The notes beneath the pieces are model-generated. The model worked only from the letters and a program-made list of their open reading frames with translations. It did not search any database and was not told where the DNA came from. DNA of 64,000 bases, taken from the NCBI GenBank assembly GCA_038659295.1, contig JASNGC010000005.1, positions 186,001 through 250,000 of the forward strand, read 5' to 3'. The stretch is from Enterocytospora artemiae (Eukaryota; Microsporidia). The translations under genes and the position numbers were made by a program. Positions 38,852-49,157 of this stretch are shown piece after piece (position 1 is the first letter of the stretch; each line of letters opens with the position of its first letter).

Positions 38852-41800
38852 ATGCTAGAAATAGAGGAAATATTGCTAAATGTTTCAAAACAGCTTGATA
38901 TTCCATATACTGATGCTTATAAAATTATCGAGGATGCCGTAGCCAAACAAAATCCAGATGACTTTTTGATTGATCTAATTGGTCTGGATCACATAGAGCT
39001 GGTTTTTAGAATTATAGAAAATAAAAAGTATTTTCAAAATTTTGAAAGACAAAGCGACGAAATTGCTTATTTAGAGCACATTTTCCCAAAGCAAAACTCC
39101 GTTGTGGTAGATAAAGATCAGCTGGTTCCGGTAACACGGATCAAGGATTACAAAAAGTATTTTACCTTCGACTATTTTAATCCTGTGCAATCTAGAGTAT
39201 TTGATGCAGCTTACAATTCTGATAAAAATATTTTGATTTCGGCACCAACCGGTTCTGGTAAAACCGATGCAGCTCTTTTAACAATTTTACGATGTATCCA
39301 CACCTATAAAGATGGTCAAATCATTTATGTGGTCCCAATGAAAGCATTAGCGACAGAAATATCGGGAAAATATTCCACAATTCTGCCAAATGTAATAGAA
39401 TATACGGGAGACACAGAAATCACCACATTGGAAGCTAATAGGGCAAGAGTAATCGTTTGTACCCCCGAAAAATTCGATGTTTCAACAAGAAGACTTTGCC
39501 CAACATTTTTAAATATAAAGTTGGTAATAATTGACGAGATACATATTCTGGAAGATGACAGAGGTCCCGTTATCGAAAGTATTGTTGCTAGAATGCATAG
39601 CTTATCAGTTATACAACAATCGATAATAAGAATAGTAGGTCTTTCTGCAACTTTGCCCAACTATATGGACGTAGGAAACTTCATTAAGGCAGATTGTATA
39701 TTCAATTTTGGCCAAATGTATCGTCCGGTTCCTTTGGAAACGCATATTATTGGGTTTAAGAAATCTTCAAAACAAGCTGATGAGGTTGATTTTATACTTA
39801 AACAAATTAGCTATTTTATGAAAAAAAACAAACAAGTTCTGATCTTTGTAACTTCAAGACCAAAAACTGTTAAAGTAGCAAAAATGATAATAGACAACTC
39901 AACAGAAAATTATGGTGGCAATGGTCTAAAGAGTCCAATCAGTTCAGAAGACATTCTCAGACCTGGAAAAAAACAATTCATGACCAAAATAATGAATTAT
40001 CTTGTAGAAAATAGGGTGGGAATCCATCATGCGGGACTTCCGAGAAAAGATAGACTACAAATTGAACAAATGTTTAGGGACAAGCAAATAGACATTTTAG
40101 TTTCGACATCGACATTGGCCTGGGGTGTTAATTTGCCTGCACATGCTGTGTTTATATATGGAACATCTTACTACAATCCCTCCATAGCAAATTTTGATGA
40201 TTTAGGAATATGTGATGTCTTACAAATTTTTGGTAGGGCAGGTAGACCACAGTATGATATAGAGGGTGTTGCATTCCTTATCACACAATACAACAAACTA
40301 GATCATTATCTTAAGTTAATTAGGAGATCCAATGATATCGAAAGTAAAATGTTATTCCACGTTACTGATAATTTATGTGCAGAAATATATTTGAGGAATA
40401 TATTAAATTTGTCATCTGCACTTAATTGGATTAAAAACACATTCTTGTATATCAGAATGCGGAAAAACCCTGCTGTCTATGGACTGACACAGTCAGATAC
40501 CCAAATGGAGGAGCAGGCCTTAGTGGAATACATTTACTTGAGTATTCTCAGGTTGGAGGATATCGGATTGGTTCGAATAATTAGGCCAGAGACAAATTAT
40601 AATACATGGTCATTTGAATCTACCTTTTATGGACGAATCTGCTCCATTTTTTACCTTTCACATGAAACATTGAAGGTATGGCTTGAAGAATTGAATGTAA
40701 TGAACAATCCTAAAAAACCTCCTAATATCTCTAAAAATACCGATGGCAATCAAAAGGGACATTGTTCCAACAAAAAATTCCTGTATTCAGATTTTTCAGA
40801 ATTGTTGAACATACTCTTTAAATCCAAAGAATTCAACTCAATTAACTTACGTACTGAAGAATCGGAGCATTTGACGAAGTTATCAGAACAATTTATGCTG
40901 GACAGAATCATCAACTTCGAATTTGATGAAACCCTTTCCTGTAAATGTACTCTTTTAATTCTCTCACACATGTATTATGCTCATTTGCCACTTTTCTCCC
41001 TGCAATGTGATCTGATGTTTATAATAGAGAATCTTGAAAGAATGGTCAGTGCTTTTAAAGAAATATCTCTCCATGAACGTTTATTTGATATTTTTGAAAT
41101 TGCCTTCCTCTTGGAAAGAAGCATAAAAAAACAGAAATGTATTTATAGGGAAACATTTTCCATAAACCTGATAAAAATAGGAAGTTATGGTGAGATCAAA
41201 ATAGATAATATGCTGCCAACAGATTTGGAAGGTGAATCTACGAGTACATTAGCCAGCCGGAAGTTTACAGACACCAAGAAACCAATTGATGAATATTCCA
41301 GGCCAAGTTTTAAAAAATGTAAAGAAGAAAAAGTTTTGAAAGATAATTTTTATGTTGTATTTATCAAAGTGAATGATGCACTCATTGAAATTTTAGAATT
41401 TAGGTCATTTCTGCAGGAATTCATATTTTTGAACTACCAACACTCAAACTCTACGGGTAATTTGGGTGTCTCTATTGAAATTCACGGAACTAGCCATTGG
41501 ACAGTTCAGAAAAAACTCATTTTTCCAGATTGTGATTTCAGTATTTCTGCACTTTATAAGTATGGTATTCACTCCTGTAAATCCAGATTTTCAATTTGTG
41601 GAATTCAAAGATCCTGTGCCCATTTCACAATCTATAGTGAATTGCATGAGGAGTTAATGCAAAACAACAATTTCCCGACTGAACATTGCGATCCAAATCC
41701 TCCTACATCTTCTATAAGACTCTCCGAAAGATCTTCACAAAGAATTAAACCTCACCGATTAAGTAAAAGTTCAGCCTATAAATCATCTACTATGAGAACC

Positions 41801-42358
41801 TTTCTGAAGGCAAATTATAACAGTGAATTCATTACAAATATTAAAGAAGGTGGGTTAATTAAACCTGGGAAGAACTTGGAGTGTAATCCAAATGTCTTGC
41901 ACTTTGTAGAGCCATCCTTGAAATACTCTTGTGAGACCTTTGGCAATATCATTGATGTGCATTTTCAATTTTTCTCATTGGATTATGGCCATTTTAGCGA
42001 ACGGTTGAAATATATAAACCATCGAATATTTGCTATGGAAATTTCTAGACCACATCTTATAGTATGCCCTAATAAGGAAGATGTTGAATCAACAATTAAA
42101 GAGTTGAATACACTTAACTGCCTTAAAAAACTTGATTTTTCAAAATTTCGATATCAAGAGTACGATAGATCTAATGTAATGGTGTTTGGAGAGGCTAAAT
42201 CACACAGAGCAATCGATACTATTATCTTTAAGACATGCAAATCGAAATTTTACTATCCCATTTATGAAATTTGTAAAATAGGTGATGGAAAGGATGTGAT
42301 CATTTTTGAATCCCAAATATTTTTAAATTATTTGCAGGATGTTATTAGAAATGCTTAG
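38852..42358 (+). CDS. Ski2-like helicase, Slh1/ASCC3/Brr2 type with a single active cassette
   Basis: Superfamily 2 helicase. Motifs: Q-like FNPVQSRVFDAAYNSDKN, Walker A APTGSGKTD, TPEKFD, DEIH box in LVIIDEIHILEDDRGPVIES, SATLPNYMDV, LVSTSTLAWGVNLPAHAV and QIFGRAGRPQYD. The wording is that of the first cassette of Slh1/ASCC3 or Brr2, which have two cassettes and about 2000 residues; here there is one cassette, then about 600 residues of divergent Sec63-like and unrecognised sequence, total 1168. Mer3/HFM1 also has one cassette, but the motif wording is nearer to Slh1/Brr2. It may act on stalled ribosomes or the spliceosome; undecided. Confidence 0.8.
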   Translation: MLEIEEILLNVSKQLDIPYTDAYKIIEDAVAKQNPDDFLIDLIGLDHIELVFRIIENKKYFQNFERQSDEIAYLEHIFPKQNSVVVDKDQLVPVTRIKDYKKYFTFDYFNPVQSRVFDAAYNSDKNILISAPTGSGKTDAALLTILRCIHTYKDGQIIYVVPMKALATEISGKYSTILPNVIEYTGDTEITTLEANRARVIVCTPEKFDVSTRRLCPTFLNIKLVIIDEIHILEDDRGPVIESIVARMHSLSVIQQSIIRIVGLSATLPNYMDVGNFIKADCIFNFGQMYRPVPLETHIIGFKKSSKQADEVDFILKQISYFMKKNKQVLIFVTSRPKTVKVAKMIIDNSTENYGGNGLKSPISSEDILRPGKKQFMTKIMNYLVENRVGIHHAGLPRKDRLQIEQMFRDKQIDILVSTSTLAWGVNLPAHAVFIYGTSYYNPSIANFDDLGICDVLQIFGRAGRPQYDIEGVAFLITQYNKLDHYLKLIRRSNDIESKMLFHVTDNLCAEIYLRNILNLSSALNWIKNTFLYIRMRKNPAVYGLTQSDTQMEEQALVEYIYLSILRLEDIGLVRIIRPETNYNTWSFESTFYGRICSIFYLSHETLKVWLEELNVMNNPKKPPNISKNTDGNQKGHCSNKKFLYSDFSELLNILFKSKEFNSINLRTEESEHLTKLSEQFMLDRIINFEFDETLSCKCTLLILSHMYYAHLPLFSLQCDLMFIIENLERMVSAFKEISLHERLFDIFEIAFLLERSIKKQKCIYRETFSINLIKIGSYGEIKIDNMLPTDLEGESTSTLASRKFTDTKKPIDEYSRPSFKKCKEEKVLKDNFYVVFIKVNDALIEILEFRSFLQEFIFLNYQHSNSTGNLGVSIEIHGTSHWTVQKKLIFPDCDFSISALYKYGIHSCKSRFSICGIQRSCAHFTIYSELHEELMQNNNFPTEHCDPNPPTSSIRLSERSSQRIKPHRLSKSSAYKSSTMRTFLKANYNSEFITNIKEGGLIKPGKNLECNPNVLHFVEPSLKYSCETFGNIIDVHFQFFSLDYGHFSERLKYINHRIFAMEISRPHLIVCPNKEDVESTIKELNTLNCLKKLDFSKFRYQEYDRSNVMVFGEAKSHRAIDTIIFKTCKSKFYYPIYEICKIGDGKDVIIFESQIFLNYLQDVIRNA

Positions 42359-42570
42359 ATGATGGAGCACTCCAATAGGATATCCCACCATTTTAAAATC
42401 AGTTTAAATTGATGTATATCTTTTAAATACATGGTGATATAAACAAAAAGGATATTTAATCTTGATCTTATTACTGATAAATATTCTAAAAGATAACAAC
42501 CAGATGGCAAAGCTGTGTGATTTTCCAAAGCCTCATTGCCAGTGAAATTCTTTAAATAAATGGCATCCAT
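42355..42570 (-). CDS. Possible small protein, 71 aa (doubtful)
   Basis: ATG-started frame whose ATG lies inside the last codons of the Mec1-like gene (ends 42552) and whose stop overlaps the stop of the converging helicase gene (ends 42358), so it spans exactly the 193-bp gap. Hydrophobic, Leu/Ile-rich composition with one possible membrane segment. No family recognised. It could be re-initiation product, 3'UTR chance frame or a gene. Confidence 0.25.
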   Translation of the reverse strand: MDAIYLKNFTGNEALENHTALPSGCYLLEYLSVIRSRLNILFVYITMYLKDIHQFKLILKWWDILLECSII

Positions 42571-45500
42571 CCATAGTATAAGTTTGCCAAGTTATTTATA
42601 TCCATGGCAGACTCAATTAGAGTATCGGTTTTTTCATTAATCGTTAACTTCTGCTTAGTTTTTTCTGCAATAGAGGAGGGTGACGGCTGAACAGTCTTCT
42701 TCTTGGTTAATTGGATAAGTTGTAAGTTATTACGATTTAATCCCTCTTCATCTGATATCAAGTCCAGTTTTTTTACAAGTTTCTCGTAATTTTGTAAGGC
42801 CTCCTCTTTCCTTTTAAAAAGTGCGGGATCATTAACAAAGCTCATTAAGTTTGCCAGAATCGTATCTTTGTTATTCACCATCAATTCCAAAACATTTTGA
42901 AAGACCACCTTAAAGTATTTCAGTTGGAAAACCCCAAATCCATCGACAATATTTTGCGTTAGCCTAAAGGGAATAGTTTCTGGAATTGAAAGATCCTTTG
43001 CTACATCAAAAATCAAATTTAAATCCACATGGACTGTATCCCCATTTCTATCAAATAAGATGTTCTCTGCGTGTCTATCCCCAAGACCCATAAAATTTCC
43101 AATAACGGCCATCACAGCATATGTATTAGTATAGTTGGTAAGATATCTGTAATAGTCACTGGGAGATCTATGTTTCAATACCAATGGCCTATAATTTTGG
43201 ATATTAGATAATTCCTGTTGATTTAAAGCACGAGTAATTTCTGGTGGAATAGACTTTTTTTCAGTACATCCAAGAGCATAAGCATTCATTATCGGTTTAC
43301 TCATAGGTAGAATGAATTCTACAAAATCCTTCAAATTAAATTTTTTCACTCTTTTAGAAGCATATTTTGTAATGAAATAAATAATCAATTGGGTTGAATA
43401 GAATTCTAGCCAAATTGATTTGAGGGGTGTTAAGTTCGGTATAAACTCTATTATCCCGGATTTTGAGTCCAATGGAAAAATATTGTATTCTCGGACATAA
43501 TATTTTTTGGCATATTCTGGCCCTTGTTGGAATAGATTGTTCATCAATTTGTTCAAATCCATGAATCTGGCATCTTTTCTAAGATCATCATTATGTTTGA
43601 CAATAAATGGGTACACTTTTCCATCTGTCCCAATAATTTCTATTTTCTTTGGTTTCTGTAGGCTATTAAAAACAAGCACCTCATCTTTGATAGACGAAAT
43701 CCCAACAGATGGAATTCCAGGAATAGAAATAAAGGCACCTTTATAAACTGAATCGATTAAGGCATTACAGTGATCTTTAGAACCATAAACATCTTGGTTA
43801 AAGATCCCACTGAACTCTAGTTTTACATCTTCTTTTATACTTATAAATCCCGAAGATTCTCCGGAAAATTTAGCAATTGCTTGGAACTTTTCTGCTAAAC
43901 CAATTGTATTTTTGAGTTTGATCTTTCCATAAAAGTCCAATTCGTTTATAATGCTCCCTTCCTGATGGCTTCCCCCGTTTTCCATATCATATGTTTTTGA
44001 AGTACTTTGGACTTTTTTATTTTCTGAGCTTATTAGCGGAATCGCCTGCCAAATTAAAAAATCATAATTCTTCAGCATTTTTTGGATAATTATTCTAAAA
44101 TAAAAATTGGCAGAATTAGTTAAAATCTGATTAAAATATGGAATTAGTAACTCCAGAGAATTTTCTATAATATTATCCATCAATGCATCTATTTTATCAA
44201 ATGTGGAAGATTTTGTTCTTGAACCTGAACGAGACCTACGAATCCCACTTGTCAATTTGGCCAAAAGATTGAAAAATCGAGGGACTGCCTCATAGTTATG
44301 GGAAAAGCAGAGACTATAGTAATTCATACTTGTGAAAAAACTCTCATGGGCTTCAAAAAACTTTCCAGCTGAAAAATAAAGTCTTTGCAAATGCTGAAAA
44401 TTAATTGAATTGTTAGAAGAGATGTGTTGATTTCCTGCGCCAGACTTCTTCTCATCCTGTTGATTACTGGAGTTATCATGGTATGTATCCCTAATAAGCT
44501 TATGTTCCCTGTCGATCAAAGATTGTTCAATTGTGTTAATTCCATCAAGGAATAATTTTTGCTTTTGTGTTGTTTCACAAAGCTTCACAATTGAGGAGTA
44601 GTATAAATGAGAAGGAATCACTGAATGAATCTTAATTGTTTCTGTTTGATCAGTAGTATTTGGAATCAGAGAATCTTCATACTTTTTTATTAAGTATTCT
44701 AGCGCTTTCTTGCCTTCTTCAACCCTATCAAGTGCAAAGCTTAACTGAGCATGATTGTAGAGAATAAAGAAATTTCTTTCTAGCAGTAACCCATTTATGT
44801 AGGACCTACAGCGAGAATAGTCTTTTTTATATATCAACAAACTGAGAAAATTCTGTATGACAAAAATCATGAACTCGGACGGAACTGGCTTGCTATTATA
44901 TAAGGCTGGCTTATAATCTGTGTCTAATAGTTTTTGATCGTTCTTGGATGGTTTACTGCCGCCTTGTTCAAGTAATAATTCATGATGAGCTCTGATCAAA
45001 TTTTCCTTGTTGGATATCCTATTCATTCTACAGTTGATTAGGTCCATGGTTTCTGCAACATTAGCTGAGTTCCTAATCAATTGAAAATCCTTAACAGCAT
45101 GCCAATATATCTGTTCATTTTGTAAATTGTTTTTACAGCCCAGTATATTGTCCATAATGTCATATTCTAATCTTTTAAAGATATGTTGAAACATTTTAGA
45201 CGTAAATGGATCATTCTGTACATTAGATTCATATAAACAAACAAAACTCTTGAGTGAGTCCAAGGACTCTCTAAAATTGCCCTTAAATAAATTACTGAAC
45301 ATTAAATTTTCAGGAATATATGAATCCTCATCTAATAACATGATTTTTTGATGTTCATCTATCAAATACAATCCATATTTCAGCAAAAACATCAGCTGAT
45401 GTTTAGATATGTCTAATTTTGTGCCAAACTCCATTATTCTTTCAACAGAGTAAATAATTCCGCTAGAAAAATCAATTTCTATGGAAAAGAATAGGTAGTC

Positions 45501-48500
45501 GTCAATTGGAATAAGCGTAAGCCCAGTAAATGGGTTTATAGACAATAAAAATCTTATCATTGGTTCACTGGAGTGGTCAACCATTCGGTTGTGTATTTTG
45601 ACTAAAATACCTCGAAGCTTATTGTGGATTTTACTAAAGTAGTCAATATCTTCATTTTTATAATCATGTAATAGTATATCCATCATTGCCAGAATCGAAA
45701 ATTCTACGGCTTCTCTGTGCTTGCTAGGTAATACATATGTCATTTCACTGTCGCAACTATTTGTAACAAGATTCCTATAGGTATAATAAACTACACATTG
45801 TGATGATTCATCATAGTGATCTGGATTCACATCCTTTAACAGAATAATGATTTGCTTAAAAAATAAAAATTGTCTATCGATACTAATCAGTGAAGAACAA
45901 AGGAGGTTGAACAAATCCGTCAAAATATCGATTTCGAAGGTGGTTTTAATACGGTAACTATAAGTATTGTCGTAGAGATATTTTGTGTTCTTAAATTCTT
46001 CTAAGAGAGGATTGGTAGTCCGTTCCCCACCACAATTCAAATATTCTTGAATAATATAGGAATTTACTGCAGAATTAATCTTAATTAACTTCTCATTCAA
46101 AATAAAATTATACCAATCCACAGATTTTGAGGAATGTGCTGTAGAAATTCTCGATGTAGATAATGACGACGTATCTGATTCACTAGAATATTCAACAGCG
46201 AAAAATGGATTTCTATATATTTCTCTACTGGTATTTCTAATATTAGTTATACCTAAAAGTGCTCTGAGATTTCTAGAACCATCTAAAATATGATTTGGAT
46301 GATTTAAAAATTTCCTAGAAAAAGATTCATCAAATTGGCTATATACCACCTTATCATCAGATGGTACTTCAGAGTTGCACGATATATCGTCATACTTCCT
46401 TAGAATCACATCATATACATACCTCATTCGAATAATAATGTCATTCAAAACATCCTTCTGAATTGTTGAAATGTTTTTTAAAACAAGCAGCTCCATCAGA
46501 TTTAGTAAATAAAGAGATGACCCACACTTGCAAGCTCTTTTTACAAATAATGGCTCACACTGAGTAAAAATATATTCTATTCCAGACCTTATAGAACCAT
46601 TTTCCAAAACTGCTTCGATTTCAGCCATTGAAAATGTTGTAGAACCTGATGAGTATTTACGGTTATTGCCTAGCTTAGGACTATATTCAAAGTCGAGAGG
46701 ATTTGATTGGATACCATTTAGACGATGGGATATATCAGCACTGCTAGAAATGTATGAAACGATAAATTTAAGCGCCGAAAAAATACACGAATGGTTTGAA
46801 GTATGGAGTAGTACATTGGGATTCAGGCTATTATCTATTTGGATAAATTTAAATATAATTTCACTAAGGTGAGCCTTGATGAAGGATATAGAGAAATTTT
46901 TCGAGAGAATTTTATGTGTGCATTCAGGTTCATTATTTCCGTATTTTAGCAAAGTTAATAAAACACCCACATTGTCTACATATTCATCACATCCATCATC
47001 TAATACATTCTTTGCAATAAGCAAATCCATAAATGCTTTCATATAGCTGTCTTCAATTGGTAACTTATATTCTAATCTCAGTTGATCCAATCTATTTATT
47101 ATGTAGAATATATTCTCCTCAATAAATACGGAACTTTCTAATTGTTTTGTTATATCATATAAAAACATAGGACTCAACTTAGAAAAGAACTCACAGATAA
47201 AATCCCAATTTGTTGTATTATAGCCTCCGATATGACTTTTATCTAAATTATTTTCGATAAAAAAATCGATAATCTCGTGGGAGACCTCATCAAAATTATG
47301 TCTGTAAAAAACGTTTCGAACTTTAATCCTATCAATTTCCGTTTTTGTTTCGGTGAATATCTTGAATAGCACTCTAAAAGATCCCAGTAGTACATTCTTC
47401 CTATTTTTTCTACCGCCTGATGTACTCAGTAATATTTTAATACAATTGAATATCATATCAATACTCTTCTGCAAATTAAAACGACCATCAAAATGAATTG
47501 CATGAGGAATTGTTTTATTTCTCTTCGCATTATTTTCATTCATATTACTTTTGAAAATCTTTTCCGTTTCAATCTTCAAAAAACTCAATATTAAATTGCA
47601 TAGACTTTCAAAATTCTCCACTAACAAATGGAAGAGGATTTTGTAAATATTTTCACTGTTTTGTTCTATACTGAGCAAAGTTAGGATCTCTGAAGTACAG
47701 CTTAAGGAAATAGCAGTAGTGTCGATGTGTACTATTAGAAATAAAAGATTTTCATAATCCCTTTTCCTTAAGAATATCTTAACTTTTTTCTCATAATCCT
47801 TAGATACTCTACTAGAATTTATGGTTCTAAAAACATCAGGTTCAGTCTCATGCAATTCAGCAAAAGATTTATGATGTACATTTCTAGAATTAATATCAAT
47901 ACTGACTAACGTATTACCGTAAAACAATAATGGAGACCGCTTAGAAGTAATCCTTGAAACATATAACTGAGGAAATGATGAAGTATGGTGCCGATTTTTA
48001 GTATTATTTATGTCAATATTGAATTTCTTTGTACTTAACGTATTTAACAAAATACATGCACTGCAGTTTCCCCATTTATTCTGCATTGTTCTAGAAAATT
48101 GCTTACAGAGTTCCATTTTTTCCCTTGTAAGAGTATCTAAATTATAAATTTGACCAATGGGCAGTAGTCTTAGGGCTGGCCAAGAATAATCATTAGCATT
48201 AACACGACCTCTTGAATCCAAAAGGGCTTTGTGGAGTGTGGATAACTCTACTTGAGAACACTTCTCAACACCAACTGCTCCATTTTGGACAACACATTCT
48301 GTAACAAAGGCATCCCACTCTGTTTTTTCTTCTATGCAATTAAAACTCTCAGGGACGTAGCATACCACTAGATGCCCAAGTTTAATTTTGATAAAAATGT
48401 AATTGAAAATTCCTATTGCCTGAATTCTAAACTGTTCCTCCAAAAAATCAAATTTGTTTCTTTGCGAATTGTTATCGGTAAAGTGACAATTGTTAGGATG

Positions 48501-48926
48501 TAGTGCAGACTCCTTATTATCAAATCCAACAGTTAACACTTTATTCCTCGATAGAAATTCCAAATATATCTCGATTTGGGCCTTTGGAATTTCTAGTTTA
48601 TAGAATTGTCTATAAACTGATACCGTAAATTTTTTGGTAAAACAAATGGCTGTAAAGGCATAAACTATGGAATTATGTGTGAAATAAATGTACTCCTCCA
48701 AATTACGAAATTTGAAGATTCCCAGATGCAAATTATTGGAAGCAGCAGAGCAAACAGAGAAATTTTCGAAGTAAAATTCTAAAAATTCATCAAGCTTGTC
48801 TTCTGGCATAGAAAGAATACAGTTGCAAGAAACAGCTTCACTTCGAATATATGAGATATTCTTCTTGAAGGTTTTAAGAGGTTCTTGATAAGAAGTATTT
48901 GCTATGCAGTTATTAGTCAATGTCAT
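42552..48926 (-). CDS. MEC1: PIKK protein kinase, Mec1/ATR type
   Basis: 2124 residues, the longest gene in the window. The N-terminal 1300 residues are helical repeats; a FAT-like region follows; the kinase domain is about 1750-2030, with K1777 in FIVKHNDDLRKD, catalytic loop GLGDRHAEN (D1950, N1955) and HVDLN (D1968, the DFG position). The FATC tail is NLANLYYGWMPFI at the end. The NLTPLK and kinase-loop wording agree with ATR/Mec1 rather than Tel1, TOR or DNA-PK. ATR/Mec1 with Ddc2/ATRIP signals single-stranded DNA and fork stress. CCC lies at 48935-48937 upstream of the ATG. Confidence 0.9.
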   Translation of the reverse strand: MTLTNNCIANTSYQEPLKTFKKNISYIRSEAVSCNCILSMPEDKLDEFLEFYFENFSVCSAASNNLHLGIFKFRNLEEYIYFTHNSIVYAFTAICFTKKFTVSVYRQFYKLEIPKAQIEIYLEFLSRNKVLTVGFDNKESALHPNNCHFTDNNSQRNKFDFLEEQFRIQAIGIFNYIFIKIKLGHLVVCYVPESFNCIEEKTEWDAFVTECVVQNGAVGVEKCSQVELSTLHKALLDSRGRVNANDYSWPALRLLPIGQIYNLDTLTREKMELCKQFSRTMQNKWGNCSACILLNTLSTKKFNIDINNTKNRHHTSSFPQLYVSRITSKRSPLLFYGNTLVSIDINSRNVHHKSFAELHETEPDVFRTINSSRVSKDYEKKVKIFLRKRDYENLLFLIVHIDTTAISLSCTSEILTLLSIEQNSENIYKILFHLLVENFESLCNLILSFLKIETEKIFKSNMNENNAKRNKTIPHAIHFDGRFNLQKSIDMIFNCIKILLSTSGGRKNRKNVLLGSFRVLFKIFTETKTEIDRIKVRNVFYRHNFDEVSHEIIDFFIENNLDKSHIGGYNTTNWDFICEFFSKLSPMFLYDITKQLESSVFIEENIFYIINRLDQLRLEYKLPIEDSYMKAFMDLLIAKNVLDDGCDEYVDNVGVLLTLLKYGNNEPECTHKILSKNFSISFIKAHLSEIIFKFIQIDNSLNPNVLLHTSNHSCIFSALKFIVSYISSSADISHRLNGIQSNPLDFEYSPKLGNNRKYSSGSTTFSMAEIEAVLENGSIRSGIEYIFTQCEPLFVKRACKCGSSLYLLNLMELLVLKNISTIQKDVLNDIIIRMRYVYDVILRKYDDISCNSEVPSDDKVVYSQFDESFSRKFLNHPNHILDGSRNLRALLGITNIRNTSREIYRNPFFAVEYSSESDTSSLSTSRISTAHSSKSVDWYNFILNEKLIKINSAVNSYIIQEYLNCGGERTTNPLLEEFKNTKYLYDNTYSYRIKTTFEIDILTDLFNLLCSSLISIDRQFLFFKQIIILLKDVNPDHYDESSQCVVYYTYRNLVTNSCDSEMTYVLPSKHREAVEFSILAMMDILLHDYKNEDIDYFSKIHNKLRGILVKIHNRMVDHSSEPMIRFLLSINPFTGLTLIPIDDYLFFSIEIDFSSGIIYSVERIMEFGTKLDISKHQLMFLLKYGLYLIDEHQKIMLLDEDSYIPENLMFSNLFKGNFRESLDSLKSFVCLYESNVQNDPFTSKMFQHIFKRLEYDIMDNILGCKNNLQNEQIYWHAVKDFQLIRNSANVAETMDLINCRMNRISNKENLIRAHHELLLEQGGSKPSKNDQKLLDTDYKPALYNSKPVPSEFMIFVIQNFLSLLIYKKDYSRCRSYINGLLLERNFFILYNHAQLSFALDRVEEGKKALEYLIKKYEDSLIPNTTDQTETIKIHSVIPSHLYYSSIVKLCETTQKQKLFLDGINTIEQSLIDREHKLIRDTYHDNSSNQQDEKKSGAGNQHISSNNSINFQHLQRLYFSAGKFFEAHESFFTSMNYYSLCFSHNYEAVPRFFNLLAKLTSGIRRSRSGSRTKSSTFDKIDALMDNIIENSLELLIPYFNQILTNSANFYFRIIIQKMLKNYDFLIWQAIPLISSENKKVQSTSKTYDMENGGSHQEGSIINELDFYGKIKLKNTIGLAEKFQAIAKFSGESSGFISIKEDVKLEFSGIFNQDVYGSKDHCNALIDSVYKGAFISIPGIPSVGISSIKDEVLVFNSLQKPKKIEIIGTDGKVYPFIVKHNDDLRKDARFMDLNKLMNNLFQQGPEYAKKYYVREYNIFPLDSKSGIIEFIPNLTPLKSIWLEFYSTQLIIYFITKYASKRVKKFNLKDFVEFILPMSKPIMNAYALGCTEKKSIPPEITRALNQQELSNIQNYRPLVLKHRSPSDYYRYLTNYTNTYAVMAVIGNFMGLGDRHAENILFDRNGDTVHVDLNLIFDVAKDLSIPETIPFRLTQNIVDGFGVFQLKYFKVVFQNVLELMVNNKDTILANLMSFVNDPALFKRKEEALQNYEKLVKKLDLISDEEGLNRNNLQLIQLTKKKTVQPSPSSIAEKTKQKLTINEKTDTLIESAMDINNLANLYYGWMPFI

Positions 48927-49157
48927 AGTAGCTAGGGATATTTTTCTAAAAAATAGAGATTGGAAAAAATCAGCAGGAAAACGTTGATGAAGATTTATTG
49001 AGATGATAAGTTGCTTGTATAAACCGGTATACTTTTGATATTCGATAAACTTTAGGATACATATCTTTTCTGTAATTTAATATTCTTTTTGAAGAATGTT
49101 ACTCAGTATAATAACTTCTTTTTCTCTGACAAAAAATATTTTTTTAAGTTTGAGCCC

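Noticed and set aside
42552..48926. TOR or Tel1 instead of Mec1/ATR
   Set aside because: Kinase loop and FATC wording are nearer to ATR; no FRB-domain pattern of TOR was seen.
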